Below the pieces are notes generated by a model. The model was not told the origin of the DNA, searched no databases, and was given only the letters and a program-made list of their open reading frames with translations. Shown one piece after another: positions 1 through 9,903 of a stretch of DNA of 64,000 nucleotides (positions within the stretch are counted from its first letter, which is position 1; each line of letters begins with the position of its first letter). The stretch lies in NCBI RefSeq assembly GCF_900167135.1, contig NZ_FUWZ01000005.1:319003-383002 (forward strand), read 5' to 3'. This DNA comes from Chitinophaga eiseniae (GTDB lineage Bacteria; Bacteroidota; Bacteroidia; Chitinophagales; Chitinophagaceae). The position numbers and the translations under genes were made by a program.

Positions 1-513
1 TTTGGCAGAGCCGTCATCGGTCATGGCTGTATGACCGGAGAAACCAAACCCGGGAATGGAGGGGATCACCAGGTCATAATCGTTTGTCAGCAAGGGGATC
101 ACTTTGTGGAAACGATAGAAACAGTCGGGCCAGCCATGTACCAGCAGCAAAGGTTTGGCATTGGCATTCGGGCTTTTGATGTGCAGGAAATGAATGCTGA
201 CGCCGTCTATTTCCACGGTAAACTGTGGGAACTTGTTGAGCGCGGCTTCCTGTTTGCGCCAGTCGTAGCCGTTTTGCCAATAGGCAACAAGGTCCCGGAG
301 AAATACGGGGTCTGTGCCATAGTTCCAGCCTGCGTTATCTGGCGCGTCGGGCCAGCGGGTCTGGCGGAGGCGGTTGTTAAGATCGTCCAGTACAGATTGT
401 TGTACATCGATTTTAAACGGTTTTACGGTAAACATACGGTCTTGTTTTGTAGGTTGTGAAAGTGCGGTAATCGCTATAACAGTGACAGAAAATAAAAGAA
501 CAAGCTGTTTCAT
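1..513 (-). CDS. Epoxide hydrolase family alpha/beta hydrolase (5' part, cut by window edge)
   Basis: The first 171 codons are visible; the rest lies beyond the window start. The protein begins MKQLVLLFSVTVIAITALSQ, a signal peptide, so it is probably periplasmic or secreted. Residues about 28-140 resemble the N-terminal domain of epoxide hydrolases (FKIDV, LRQTRWPD, YWQNGYDWRKQEAALNKFPQF), followed by the start of the alpha/beta fold with the oxyanion-hole motif HGWPD and the strand ending IPSIPGFGFSG. In this family a nucleophilic Asp opens epoxides through an ester intermediate; that residue is outside the window, so activity is inferred from the family. It is divergent from the lipoprotein gene at 744. 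Confidence 0.85.
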   Translation of the reverse strand, partial: MKQLVLLFSVTVIAITALSQPTKQDRMFTVKPFKIDVQQSVLDDLNNRLRQTRWPDAPDNAGWNYGTDPVFLRDLVAYWQNGYDWRKQEAALNKFPQFTVEIDGVSIHFLHIKSPNANAKPLLLVHGWPDCFYRFHKVIPLLTNDYDLVIPSIPGFGFSGHTAMTDDGSAK

Positions 514-743
514 GGTATTTTGTATTTAATAAAACAAAATTCCAACCTCGGCATGACAACCTTATGTCAGCAGTAAAAACAGACGTTAAAAAAAAGTTTG
601 GCGGTTGAGATAGATCTGTTTTACCGGGGTAAGGTAAATAGTAGCTACACAACACAAGATAATTATTTTGTCTATTTTTAAATTAAAAAAAAAAACAGGG
701 TGGTATACCCCCGGCAGCATACCCCCGCCGAAAGCTCCTATTC

Positions 744-1516
744 ATGAATAAGTCCACCGGTCATTGTTTATATCAGATAACCCGCATTACCTGCGTGAGC
801 CAGCTGTTCGTCTTTTTACTGTACGCCTGTAACCAGGGGCCATCCGGCCATATGGCCGCCGACAGCGCAATAGCCACCGGTAAAACCGATACTGTTGTAA
901 CAATGGTTCCGGCACCTGGGCAACTATCCGTTGAGCTGACCGGTATCACGGAAGCGGCGTTCAGGCGTCACCAGCCGCCCGCCTCCAGCCAGGTTGATTT
1001 CGATACCACGTCCTGTTGATTGATAAAACCACCGGTAAAAAAGATACGGTCAGCAATTTCCCGTTACTGTCGCCCGATGGAAGACTGATGGTGAGCAAAC
1101 GATACAATCCTTATGAGGAGTACGAACATATTCCGCCTCCCACAGAAGACATCAGCATTTATACCGTGGATAACCATGTTATTAAAAGGATCTTCCTGCA
1201 GCCCTCCCGTTGGTTTGCCAGGGAGCTATACTGGAAAGACAGCCATACGATATACATCAAAACCTGGGAGAAAGAAGGTGATGATGCCGCTATTTCAGAT
1301 TATCTACGGCTGACTGTCACCAGCGGGAAAGACACGCCGGCAGGCGCCCCTGTGAATGTTTCCTGGAAGGGCACCTACACTACTGTTCTCCATGCATCCA
1401 GCGATGACGCCGACGGATCGAAAAAGAAGAAGGAAAATACATCCTGTACTGTCCCCTATCTGGATGGCAAGGTGAACGGCGGTCACCGGATGTCTTACCC
1501 ATTGAAGAAGAAATAA
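744..1516 (+). pseudogene. Small lipoprotein with beta-propeller-like segment, interrupted by a frameshift
   Basis: Two open frames in different phases look like halves of one protein. The first (744-1019, 91 codons) starts with a lipoprotein signal (LFVFLLYACNQG) and a low-complexity linker. The second is open from 998 to 1516 and has no ATG near its start (only a TTG at 1016); it encodes VLLIDKTTGKKDTVSNFPLLSPDGRLMVSK and more, typical of periplasmic propeller-like proteins. A one-base shift between about 1003 and 1016 would join VDFDTT to LLIDKTTG smoothly into about 255 residues ending in a lysine-rich tail. It could be a true pseudogene, a sequencing indel, or recoding; no slippery heptamer is obvious. 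Function unknown. Confidence 0.55.
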
Positions 1517-1561
1517 TCATTATATTTACTTTATCCTTTTCAACCAAAATAATAACCGCTT

Positions 1562-3556
1562 ATGTTACCCGGTAATGCCATCTTCAGGATGTTACTGCTG
1601 ATTGGTTTCAGTACGCCTGTTTGTACTTTCGCCCAGCAGCAAGACACCATCAGATACTCACTTATTTTAACAGGAAACATCAAAGGCGAAAAAAAGGTGA
1701 TAGAAACATCTCCCGGTATGTTCGAATCCTGGTACCAGTACAACGACCGTGGCAGGGGCGACAGCCTGCATACCATCTACCGTCAGGACAGCGACGGGTT
1801 TCCCACTTATGTCCACGCTATTGGGAAAGACTATTTCAAAAAACCGATATCGGAAGATTTTTCCCTGAAAGACGGGGTGGCCACCTGGAAGAATACCGCT
1901 GAGAATGAGTCCCGGCCTGTTACCGGAAAGGCTTTTTACACCTGCCTGAATGGAGAGAGCGGAAACATGATCAAAGCGCTGAAAGCCGGTCAGCATAAAA
2001 TAAAGCTGCTGCCGTTCGGTGAAGCCACCCTGGAAGTGGTACAGCAACACAAAGCGGGCGACCAGCAGTTGCAGCTGTGCCGCATCTCCGGTATGTACTA
2101 CACACCGGAGTATATCTGGGCAGATGAAAAGAATGTCACCTTCGGGTATATAGGCGACTGGTTTTCGATGATCCGTAAGGGTTATGAACCCTATGTGAAA
2201 GAACTGCTGGCAGTGCAGCAGAAGATAGAGCGGCAGCATGATAGTCAACTGGCGAAAACGATACCTGAAAAGGTAAACGGAGACATACTGATCCGCGATG
2301 TTACCCTCTTTGATGCAGAAAAAGCGACCTTGCTGCCTCACACCGATGTGCTGATCGGCGCCGGAAAAATCAAAGCGGTATCTGTCGGAAAACCGATCAC
2401 AGCGAAGGCCGCCAGGATCGTCGAAGGCCGCGGACAGACACTGTTGCCCGGGTTCTGGGACATGCATGTGCATATGGGCGACGGACCGGAAGGCATTATG
2501 CATATCGCTGCCGGTGTTACACATACGCGGGATATGGGCAACGATACTTCCCTGCTGACCCTCCGCAAAGAAATTGATAACGGCGAACTGATAGGCCCGC
2601 ACCTGGAAGTCATCAGCGGACTGATTGACGGGGCCGGCCCTATGGCTGCTCCTACGGGTATACTAATCCACAACGAAGAAGAAGGCAAAAAGTTTGTCCG
2701 CATGTTCGCTGACAAAGGCTACGATCAGATCAAACTATACAGCTCTATCAAACCGGAATGGGTAAAACCCCTGATTGCGGAAGCGAAGAAGTACCATATG
2801 CGCGTATGTGGCCATATCCCTGCTTTCATGACAGCCGCGCAGGCCATAGAAGCCGGATATAATGAGGTGACGCATATGAACATGCTCCTGCTGAACTTCT
2901 TCGGCGATACTATCGATACCCGTACGCCGCAACGTTTTGCTATTCCGGCGCAACGGGCAGCTTCACTGGACCTGAACAGTGCCCCGGTGAAGGAGTTCAT
3001 CGCGCTGATGAAATCCCGGAATATCGCATCTGACCCTACGCTGGTAGCTTTTGAGCCCATGCTGACCGGCCGCGATGGCGTAATAGAAGAAAAAAACAAA
3101 GACATCATCACCCACTTTCCGCTGCAGATACAACGCGGCATGCGTGCCGGCGGCAGCGGCCTGCCGGTCCCGCCGGGAATGGACACTACTTACATACAGT
3201 CGTTCGGCGTTTTTTTGAAACTGACGAAACTGTTATACGACAGCGGCATACGCATCGTAGCCGGTACGGACGGCACAGCGGGGTTTGATTACCAACGGGA
3301 GCTGGAGCTGTATGTGAAAGCAGGTATTCCGGCGGAGAAAGTATTGCAGCTGGCTACTTTTGGTACCGCGGAATATACCGGGAAGAGTAAAGAACTGGGC
3401 AGCATCAAAGTGGGGAAAACAGCAGATATGGTGCTGGTGGCGGGCGACCCGGTACAACATATCAGCAACATCCGGAAAACAAAACTGGTGATTAAAAATG
3501 GTGTGATCTATGATCCTGCGAAGTTGTACAAGGCGATTTCGGTGGTGCCGTTTTAA
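1562..3556 (+). CDS. Secreted amidohydrolase (imidazolonepropionase-like metal-dependent hydrolase)
   Basis: 664 residues. A signal peptide (to about residue 24, ending CTFAQQQ) precedes a divergent domain of about 215 residues and then an amidohydrolase domain. The metal ligands are visible: His302-x-His304 in DMHVHMGDG, a probable carbamylated Lys in DQIKLYSS, His in CGHIPAF and in EVTHMNM, and Asp570 in VAGTDGTAG. The C-terminal strand ends ADMVLVAGDPVQHISNIRKTKLVIKNG, the usual beta-sandwich closure. The family hydrolyses amide or related C-N bonds, often in dipeptides; the substrate here cannot be told. The first Met is kept because it leads directly into the signal peptide. It converges on the SusD gene at 3615, with a terminator between. 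Confidence 0.9.
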   Translation: MLPGNAIFRMLLLIGFSTPVCTFAQQQDTIRYSLILTGNIKGEKKVIETSPGMFESWYQYNDRGRGDSLHTIYRQDSDGFPTYVHAIGKDYFKKPISEDFSLKDGVATWKNTAENESRPVTGKAFYTCLNGESGNMIKALKAGQHKIKLLPFGEATLEVVQQHKAGDQQLQLCRISGMYYTPEYIWADEKNVTFGYIGDWFSMIRKGYEPYVKELLAVQQKIERQHDSQLAKTIPEKVNGDILIRDVTLFDAEKATLLPHTDVLIGAGKIKAVSVGKPITAKAARIVEGRGQTLLPGFWDMHVHMGDGPEGIMHIAAGVTHTRDMGNDTSLLTLRKEIDNGELIGPHLEVISGLIDGAGPMAAPTGILIHNEEEGKKFVRMFADKGYDQIKLYSSIKPEWVKPLIAEAKKYHMRVCGHIPAFMTAAQAIEAGYNEVTHMNMLLLNFFGDTIDTRTPQRFAIPAQRAASLDLNSAPVKEFIALMKSRNIASDPTLVAFEPMLTGRDGVIEEKNKDIITHFPLQIQRGMRAGGSGLPVPPGMDTTYIQSFGVFLKLTKLLYDSGIRIVAGTDGTAGFDYQRELELYVKAGIPAEKVLQLATFGTAEYTGKSKELGSIKVGKTADMVLVAGDPVQHISNIRKTKLVIKNGVIYDPAKLYKAISVVPF

Positions 3557-3570
3557 ATGAATACACAGTA

Positions 3571-3611
3571 AAAAGCCGGTCTGCATTACAACACAGCAGA
3601 CCGGCTTTTTT
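3571..3611. terminator. Bidirectional intrinsic terminator
   Basis: A 14-bp stem (AAAAGCCGGTCTGC and its complement GCAGACCGGCTTTT) encloses an 11-nt loop, with A residues before it and T residues after it. It lies between the convergent amidohydrolase and SusD genes and can serve both. Confidence 0.9.
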
Positions 3612-3614
3612 ATT

Positions 3615-5183
3615 TTAAGGCTTCAGCATCCACATCACATCGTTCCGGGTATCAGAGCCGCCAAACTGCCGCTTGAGGGCCTCCTGCAGATTGGCCTTGT
3701 TGTTCTGGTACTCCGACTGCGGGTAGATGAACCGCGTAGGTATTTTACCGCCGTTCTGGTTAGACGGGCCAACGGAGAACACGGGCACGCCTGTACGACG
3801 ATGGTTGTAATAGGCCTGCCATCCGGCGTTGTTAAAGAAAGCCACATATTTCTGCGTGAGCAACTGCTTCAGTCCGGCGTCGTTGTTGCCGGCATATTGC
3901 ATCGCCGGCTGCGCGAGGAAAGTAGCGATGTCTGCATCGCTCACGCCATAGAACTTCATAGAGGCGGTGATACCGTCTTTATAGTGCTGCGCGGCGTCGC
4001 CACCGATCCAGCCGCGGTTGATCGCTTCTGCGATCAGGAAATGTGTTTCGGAAGCGCCCAGCTGGATGTTGGGCACACCGGCAGGACTGCTCAGCCAGTA
4101 GTTGATATTAAAAGTGCTGTATTGCCCTTTGTTGATATCGATGTAGATCTGGTCCTGGCGGTCGCCGGTATTGGCGCCTTTGTAGCGGGCGAACGGATTA
4201 CCGGGGACCTCAGGGAGGGAATCGGCAGGAGCCGCCACGATGAACACACGGGGATCGCGCAGGGAATCCAGGATGTTGATGTAGGTGCTGCCCAGCGCAT
4301 TCCTTTTGGCAGAGAGGACGCCTACTTCCATCGGGTACAACGGGTAGTTGTTGCTCTTCTGGCTGGCGTTGTAGTTCAGCTGAAGGTTATCTGTATTGTC
4401 GAGTATCAGCGGGTATTTCGCCGGATTACTGATAATACGGTTAAAACGTCCTTTCAGGTCGAGGGAGGCGTCATTGGCTTTAATGCTCAGGTTCATCAGC
4501 TCGCGGAGATAGCAGGTATTGATGGCCTTTCTCCATTTCAGCAGGTTGCCGGCATAGAAGATGTCGCCGTCTACCGTGGCTTTGGCGTTACGCTGACTGA
4601 TAGCGGCGAGGGAGTCGTTGGCTTCTTCCAGCCATTTGAAACACTGCAGGAACACGTCTTTCTGTGTATCGTAGCGGGGAGCGTAGATACCGTCCGTAGC
4701 GCCTTTGATGGCTTCAGACATCGGGATGTCGCCCATCTGCGAGGTCATGGACAGGAAGAAGAACGTACGGATAAATTTGTTGACGGCATAGTAAGGCGCT
4801 GCCAGTTCAGGGCCTTGTTTGGCCGCTTCGAGGTCCAGCTGCGCAGCGTTGCGGAGACTACCGTAGTAGCTGGCGCCATCATCCCATGCGTAGTCCTGGC
4901 TGCCGTAATAATCGTGGCCGAGTACGAGAAACTGGTTGCTCATATGCGTGTAGTTCCAGGGGCTGTTGCTCATATCGCCGCTGAGGTCACTGCCGGAGGA
5001 GAAACCACTCCTTGCAGAGCCCTGTCCGCCGATCATATCCATCTGCAGCCCTGTCAGCAGTAGTTTGGGCGTACCTACCACAGACACGTTGGGGTTTACC
5101 CGCAGGTCGTCAAAGTTTTTACAGCCTGTTATCGCCAGTGGCAGCAGGCAGGCGGCTAATATATTTCTGGTTGTACGGTTCAT
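3615..5183 (-). CDS. SusD/RagB-type outer-membrane lipoprotein (SusD-like_2 class)
   Basis: 522 residues from the start MNRTTRNILAACLLPLAITG; the lipobox is ITGC, followed by KNFDDLRVNPN, the typical start of the SusD-like_2 family. An upstream in-frame ATG at 5204 would overlap the SusC stop, so the start 10 bp after SusC is preferred. SusD lipoproteins cap the SusC barrel and bind the ligand at the cell surface. Asp/Asn/Gly-rich loops and a C-terminal segment with WQAYYNHRRTGVPVF and PTRFIYPQSEYQNN are characteristic. It is the last gene of the first sigma-FecR-SusC-SusD module. The ligand is unknown; this class often accompanies non-classical (peptide or glycan) uptake systems. Confidence 0.93.
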   Translation of the reverse strand: MNRTTRNILAACLLPLAITGCKNFDDLRVNPNVSVVGTPKLLLTGLQMDMIGGQGSARSGFSSGSDLSGDMSNSPWNYTHMSNQFLVLGHDYYGSQDYAWDDGASYYGSLRNAAQLDLEAAKQGPELAAPYYAVNKFIRTFFFLSMTSQMGDIPMSEAIKGATDGIYAPRYDTQKDVFLQCFKWLEEANDSLAAISQRNAKATVDGDIFYAGNLLKWRKAINTCYLRELMNLSIKANDASLDLKGRFNRIISNPAKYPLILDNTDNLQLNYNASQKSNNYPLYPMEVGVLSAKRNALGSTYINILDSLRDPRVFIVAAPADSLPEVPGNPFARYKGANTGDRQDQIYIDINKGQYSTFNINYWLSSPAGVPNIQLGASETHFLIAEAINRGWIGGDAAQHYKDGITASMKFYGVSDADIATFLAQPAMQYAGNNDAGLKQLLTQKYVAFFNNAGWQAYYNHRRTGVPVFSVGPSNQNGGKIPTRFIYPQSEYQNNKANLQEALKRQFGGSDTRNDVMWMLKP

Positions 5184-5193
5184 GTCTGATTTT

Positions 5194-8100
5194 TTAGAAA
5201 ACAAGGTTAATGTTGAAACCTACGCTGCGGGTGGAAGGCATCTCCAGTCCGGCGTTCTGATCTATCCACTGGTCAACGTCGATGTCTCTCACTCCTTTAT
5301 GCGCCAGATAGTACAGGTTGCGGCCCACCACGGAAATGCTGGCCCTGTTGATGATTTTCGCCTGTTTCAGCAGGGAAGAAGGCAGGTTGTAGGTCAGCAC
5401 CACTTCGCGTATTTTCAGATAAGAGCGGTCGTACAGGTTGGTGATGGCGTTGCCGTAATAGTTTTTAGACCATGTCTGCCACAGCACCGGCGTGGTGTTG
5501 GGAGCGAACTTACGGGTGTCGGAAATCACATTGCCGTCGCCATCCACCTGGAGAGAGCCGCCGGTCACCTGCATGCCTTCCGGTACGTAAGTGCCTTTAT
5601 AGCCGGCGGTGTTACGGTTTTCCCAGTCGGCCTGGCGGTACTGGTTCGCGGAAAGCGGATGGTTGCCACCCTGCCACATTTTCTGATCGAGATAGTTGAT
5701 GATCTTACCACCATAACGACCATCGACCTGTATTCTCAGGGAGAGATTTTTATAGGAGAAGGTGTTGATCACACTGGCCACCCATTTATCGTTGGCATAT
5801 CCTACCATGGAAACGTAGGAATTGGAGCGTGGCTGACCATTGGAACCCAATACCAGCTGACCATCAGGCGTACGCTGGAAGTCGGTCATAAAGATCTGGT
5901 CCATACGTTCGCCGATTTTTACACGGTTGTACACGCTGAGCGTATCGTACACCTTGTTGAGGTATTTCTGGAAGGTAGACCAGTTCACCAGCACATCCCA
6001 GTTGAAACCACCGGCGGAACGGACCGGCGACGCATTCAGCGATATTTCGATGCCTTTACGCATGGTTACCAAACCGTTCATCTGGCGGGTTTTGAAGCCG
6101 GAGCCTTCGGAAATGGCAGGGTAGAATATCTGCGGGCCGTCCAGTGTCTTATAAACAGATACGTCAAGACCGAGACGGTTATCGAGCAGGCGGATATCTG
6201 TACCTACTTCATAGGATTTACTGAAGGCCGGTTTGATATTGGGGTTGTAGAGAATATCACCAAACACTTCAGCAGGATTACCATCCCAGCGGCTGCCCAC
6301 GGTATAGCTGGGGTACAGGTTATATTTGGCGGTACCGTCATCGTTCACCATGTCGCCGCCTACGTTGGCATAGGAAGCCCGTACTTTCCAGAAGGAAATC
6401 GCTTTCGGCAGATGGAGGATGTCTGACATCACCGCACTCAGTGACACGGAAGGGTAGAAGTAAGCGTTCTTGTTGGCCGGCAGGGTGCTGGACTGGTCCA
6501 TACGGCCGGTCATCCCCAGGAAGAGATAATCGCGGAAGGAGAAGTCAACAGACGCATAAGCGCTTTTCACCTGGCGTTTGTTTTTAACAGAAGTAGCGCC
6601 TGGCGGGTCTACGCTGTTGTCCACGGTCCACAGCTGAGGCAGCAGCAAACCGTTGTTGGTGTGGGCATACAGCCGGTTGTATTTCACGGTACGAAGGTTG
6701 CCGCCGGCAGATGCTTTCACATCGAAGGACTTACCGATTTTGTTGTTGTAGCTCAACAATACATCGGTGTTGTTGTCCCAGTAGTTTTCGCCGGATTCAT
6801 TGTACCCGCCTTTGATGAAGTAGCCGCCATCACCGGAACGGTAGGAGCCGGAGATAGGATAACGTTTATTTTCAGAAAGATCGTAGGTGCTGACGTTGGT
6901 GCGGAAATAGCCGCTCCAGTGATCGTTGAACGTATAGTTCAGTTTGATGTGGCCGTACAGGTCATTCTTGTAGTAGCCGTGCAGCGCCTCATAGGCGGTG
7001 AGATACGGGTTGGTGTACTGGTACGATTCAAAGTTACGTTGCTGTATCCCTTCCTTGCCGGGTATCCAGTAGTTTTTGAGATCGCGGATGTCGTAGTCGG
7101 CGCCGCTCCAGAGCATCAGCGTATAGATAGGGCTGGAGGGCTGATAGGTGGCATCGGGATAATTAGGCGTATACTGTTTGTCGTAGTTGATAGCGGTAGA
7201 CAGCGTCATTTTTTTGCTGACGTTCAGTGTACCGGAAAAGTTGACGTTGGTACCGCCCAATTTGGTGTTGGGCACTACGCCTTTCTGGTAGAGCTGTGTT
7301 ACAGACATCCGCATATTGCCTTTGTCGTTGTTGGCGGAGATGGCGATGTTGTTGGAAGACAGCAAGCCTTTGCGCAGGAAATTACGCAGGTTATCGTGAC
7401 CGCGGCGTTCCCAGGGAATAGGCATCAGTTTACCGGTTTGCGGATCTACCGGGCTGTTGTACTGCGGAATGAGCTGTCCTTCAAATTTAGGTCCCCAGAT
7501 GTCGTAGTCGGCGTCGTTGGTGCCGCCGCCCATACCGTCTACATATTCATACTGGAAGTTGGAACCCGGGCCATATTCTTCCTGTTTGGTGGGGATGGCG
7601 AGGAAGCCCATCTGGAATTGGGTGCTGGAGTTCAGTTCCACGGAGATGCCTCTTTTATCGGTAGTGCCTTTTTTGGTGGAGATGAGGATGGCGCCGTTTT
7701 GTCCTTGTGAGCCGTAAAGGGCTGCGGCGTTAGGGCCTTTCAGTACGCTGTAGGATTCGATATCGTCGGCGCTGAGGTTCCAGGAGTCGGAGTTGATGGG
7801 GACACCATCTACTACGATCAGTGGCTTTACGCCTCTCAGGTAGATGCCGGGGTTCTGGAACAGACGGGTGGGCGTGGTGATCACCAGGCCGGACACTTTA
7901 CCGGCGAGGGAGTTGACCGCATTGGGTTCACGGGCTTTCACCGCCGTTTCGCCTTTTACTTCCTGTACGGCGTAACCAAGGGCTTTTTTCTCTTTTTTGA
8001 TACCGAGGGCGGTCACCACTACTTCATCCAGTTTTTTCTGATCTGTCTGCAGTTGTACATGGATGGTGGCGCTGCCTTTGACAGCCACTTCACGGGGTTC

Positions 8101-8691
8101 ATACCCGATGAAGCTGATGAGCAGCACAGCGTTTTTGTCGCTCACGGCGAGGCGGAAACGGCCGTTTTCATCGGTACTGGTACCGTTGTGGGTGCCTTTT
8201 TCCTGTATGGTCACACCGGGCAAGGCATTGGTGCCATCGGTAACATTACCGGTGACCGTGAATTTTTCCTGTGCGGTGCTGCTGTTGCCATTGCCATTAC
8301 CGGCGTTGGCAGTGGCTTTGGGATGACGCACAGAGATGATGACCTGGTCCCCTTTGATGGAATAGTCAAACCTGTCGGCAGGGAAAAGTTTGGTCAGTAC
8401 CTCTTTCAGCGGTTGTGCATCGATGTTCAGGTTGATTTCCCGCGGTGGGAGCATGCTGACATCGTAGGCAAAGGACAGGCGGGTCTGTTTTTCGATCTGT
8501 GAGATCACTTCCGCCATGCTGGCTCTGGTCATGTGCAGGGACACCCTTGGATTTTCGGGGTCCTGTTGCTGACTGGTGGCGCCGGCATACACCAGGTTAT
8601 GCCAGGTCAACAGGGAGCCTGTCAGTAACAGGCAAAGGAGTTTCCTGCCTCCGCGGCGGCGCGGTTGCATGCTTAGTAGCACTCTTTTCAT
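5194..8691 (-). CDS. SusC/RagA TonB-dependent outer-membrane transporter with STN domain (module 1)
   Basis: 1165 residues with the start at MKRVLLSMQPRRRGG (an upstream ATG at 8739 adds an unlikely leader). Order: signal peptide to about residue 37; STN domain about 47-120 (VSLHMTRASMAEVISQIEKQ), which contacts FecR in the periplasm; carboxypeptidase-regulatory-like domain about 137-220 (TDGTNALPGVTIQEKG); LDEVVVTALGIKKEKKALGYA junction; plug with LIVVDGVPI and LKGPNAAALYGSQGQNGAILI; then the 22-strand barrel, ending in aromatic GFNINLVF. It imports an unknown large ligand using TonB energy and, through the STN domain, signals to the FecR/sigma pair encoded just upstream (8849-10503). Confidence 0.95.
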   Translation of the reverse strand: MKRVLLSMQPRRRGGRKLLCLLLTGSLLTWHNLVYAGATSQQQDPENPRVSLHMTRASMAEVISQIEKQTRLSFAYDVSMLPPREINLNIDAQPLKEVLTKLFPADRFDYSIKGDQVIISVRHPKATANAGNGNGNSSTAQEKFTVTGNVTDGTNALPGVTIQEKGTHNGTSTDENGRFRLAVSDKNAVLLISFIGYEPREVAVKGSATIHVQLQTDQKKLDEVVVTALGIKKEKKALGYAVQEVKGETAVKAREPNAVNSLAGKVSGLVITTPTRLFQNPGIYLRGVKPLIVVDGVPINSDSWNLSADDIESYSVLKGPNAAALYGSQGQNGAILISTKKGTTDKRGISVELNSSTQFQMGFLAIPTKQEEYGPGSNFQYEYVDGMGGGTNDADYDIWGPKFEGQLIPQYNSPVDPQTGKLMPIPWERRGHDNLRNFLRKGLLSSNNIAISANNDKGNMRMSVTQLYQKGVVPNTKLGGTNVNFSGTLNVSKKMTLSTAINYDKQYTPNYPDATYQPSSPIYTLMLWSGADYDIRDLKNYWIPGKEGIQQRNFESYQYTNPYLTAYEALHGYYKNDLYGHIKLNYTFNDHWSGYFRTNVSTYDLSENKRYPISGSYRSGDGGYFIKGGYNESGENYWDNNTDVLLSYNNKIGKSFDVKASAGGNLRTVKYNRLYAHTNNGLLLPQLWTVDNSVDPPGATSVKNKRQVKSAYASVDFSFRDYLFLGMTGRMDQSSTLPANKNAYFYPSVSLSAVMSDILHLPKAISFWKVRASYANVGGDMVNDDGTAKYNLYPSYTVGSRWDGNPAEVFGDILYNPNIKPAFSKSYEVGTDIRLLDNRLGLDVSVYKTLDGPQIFYPAISEGSGFKTRQMNGLVTMRKGIEISLNASPVRSAGGFNWDVLVNWSTFQKYLNKVYDTLSVYNRVKIGERMDQIFMTDFQRTPDGQLVLGSNGQPRSNSYVSMVGYANDKWVASVINTFSYKNLSLRIQVDGRYGGKIINYLDQKMWQGGNHPLSANQYRQADWENRNTAGYKGTYVPEGMQVTGGSLQVDGDGNVISDTRKFAPNTTPVLWQTWSKNYYGNAITNLYDRSYLKIREVVLTYNLPSSLLKQAKIINRASISVVGRNLYYLAHKGVRDIDVDQWIDQNAGLEMPSTRSVGFNINLVF

Positions 8692-8848
8692 TAGAGCTGG
8701 TTTTTTTAGGTGAATGAGGTCCCATCGGATGCATGGCAATGCATCAGCGGTGGCCTGGAATTACGATTGAAATGGTTGTTTGTCAATGCCGGATAGCAGG
8801 AATTTTGTTCACTGTTCGTTGCTTCGGCGGTTACTTTTGGTTGAATTT

Positions 8849-9811
8849 TTACTGATGGAATTCAAGTGTTTTTTGCTTTTTGGTAATGTTGACATTTAAT
8901 GCTTTCCCGATGACATCCAATACTTCGTCGATTGGTTTATTGTTAAAAGTAGCTTGTAATACTTTGTGTGACACTACGCTGTCTGTTACCACCACATCCA
9001 GCTGGTAATAATTGGCCAGCACCACAGCTACGTCGCTGAGGGGCATCCGGTTAAACACGAGGTGGTTGGTTTTCCAGGCCAGTACGTTTTCCGTGGAAGT
9101 GGTTACCGGTCTGATATCCGGCGTTTTATCCGACGAGGTGGCCTGTGCGCCGGCACTCAGCACCATACTTTTACCGCTTTTGTTTACCGCTCTTATGCGC
9201 CCGCTGGTCACGAAAATGTCTACCTGCCCGTTGGCTGCACGGTGTACATTAAAGGCTGTCCCCAGCACCTTAATATCTACGGCGGCGACATGTACGGTAA
9301 AAGGACTGTTTTGCTGCTGTGCCACTTCAAAATAGGCTTCGCCGCTGTCCAGTATCAACGCTCTGCTGCCATTTCCGTAGTTGCGTGCATAACGCAGCGT
9401 GGTATTGGCGTTGAGGAATACCCGCGAGCCATCCGGCAGTAGCAGGCTGTCTTTGCCGCTGGTGGTGGCCAGCGTTTTCCAGGTATGGCCCATCCACCAG
9501 TTGTAGGACAACAGTCCCATCACCACGATAGCGGCAGCCCATCCGGTACGGATTAACAAACGACGGATGTTGGAGCGGGCAGGGGCAGGCGTTTCGCCGA
9601 TCTCCTGTTGCAGCTGTTGCCAGCCATGCAGCCGCATATCTTCGGCTGCATGTTCCACCTGTGGGGTGAGCTGCAGCGCTTCGGCGGCCAGTATGGTTTC
9701 CCGCAGCTCAGGGCGCTGGTCCATAAGGGCCTGTAACTCCCTCTCTTCCGCTTCGGAGGCTTCTCCGGACAACTTCCGGGCTACTATTTCCCAAATATTT
9801 TCAGGCAACAT
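8849..9811 (-). CDS. FecR-family anti-sigma factor (module 1)
   Basis: 320 residues from MLPENIWEIVARKLSGEAS; an ATG 63 nt upstream (9874) is also in frame, but the sequence AAGGAT just before 9811 and the family's usual N-terminus favour the shorter form. The cytoplasmic N-terminal part (about 90 residues) should hold the sigma factor; one membrane segment follows (WAAAIVVMGLLSYNWWMGH), then the periplasmic FecR domain (LLPDGSRVFLNANTTLRY, GEAYFEVAQQQNSPFTVHV, IKVLGTAFNVHR) and a C-terminal DUF4974/STN-like domain (NKPIDEVLDVIGKALNVNI). It passes the SusC STN signal to the sigma factor encoded upstream. Confidence 0.93.
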   Translation of the reverse strand: MLPENIWEIVARKLSGEASEAEERELQALMDQRPELRETILAAEALQLTPQVEHAAEDMRLHGWQQLQQEIGETPAPARSNIRRLLIRTGWAAAIVVMGLLSYNWWMGHTWKTLATTSGKDSLLLPDGSRVFLNANTTLRYARNYGNGSRALILDSGEAYFEVAQQQNSPFTVHVAAVDIKVLGTAFNVHRAANGQVDIFVTSGRIRAVNKSGKSMVLSAGAQATSSDKTPDIRPVTTSTENVLAWKTNHLVFNRMPLSDVAVVLANYYQLDVVVTDSVVSHKVLQATFNNKPIDEVLDVIGKALNVNITKKQKTLEFHQ

Positions 9812-9903
9812 ATCCTTGGTTCTGATAGCTCTCTCAAAAGATGCCTCTATGTATAAGGCAACCTGTTTATTCAAAAACCCCTAAAAGGGACAAAATTTTT
9901 TTT

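Noticed and set aside
1016..1516. Independent gene starting at TTG
   Set aside because: No promoter or start context; the sequence joins naturally to the lipoprotein head in the preceding frame.
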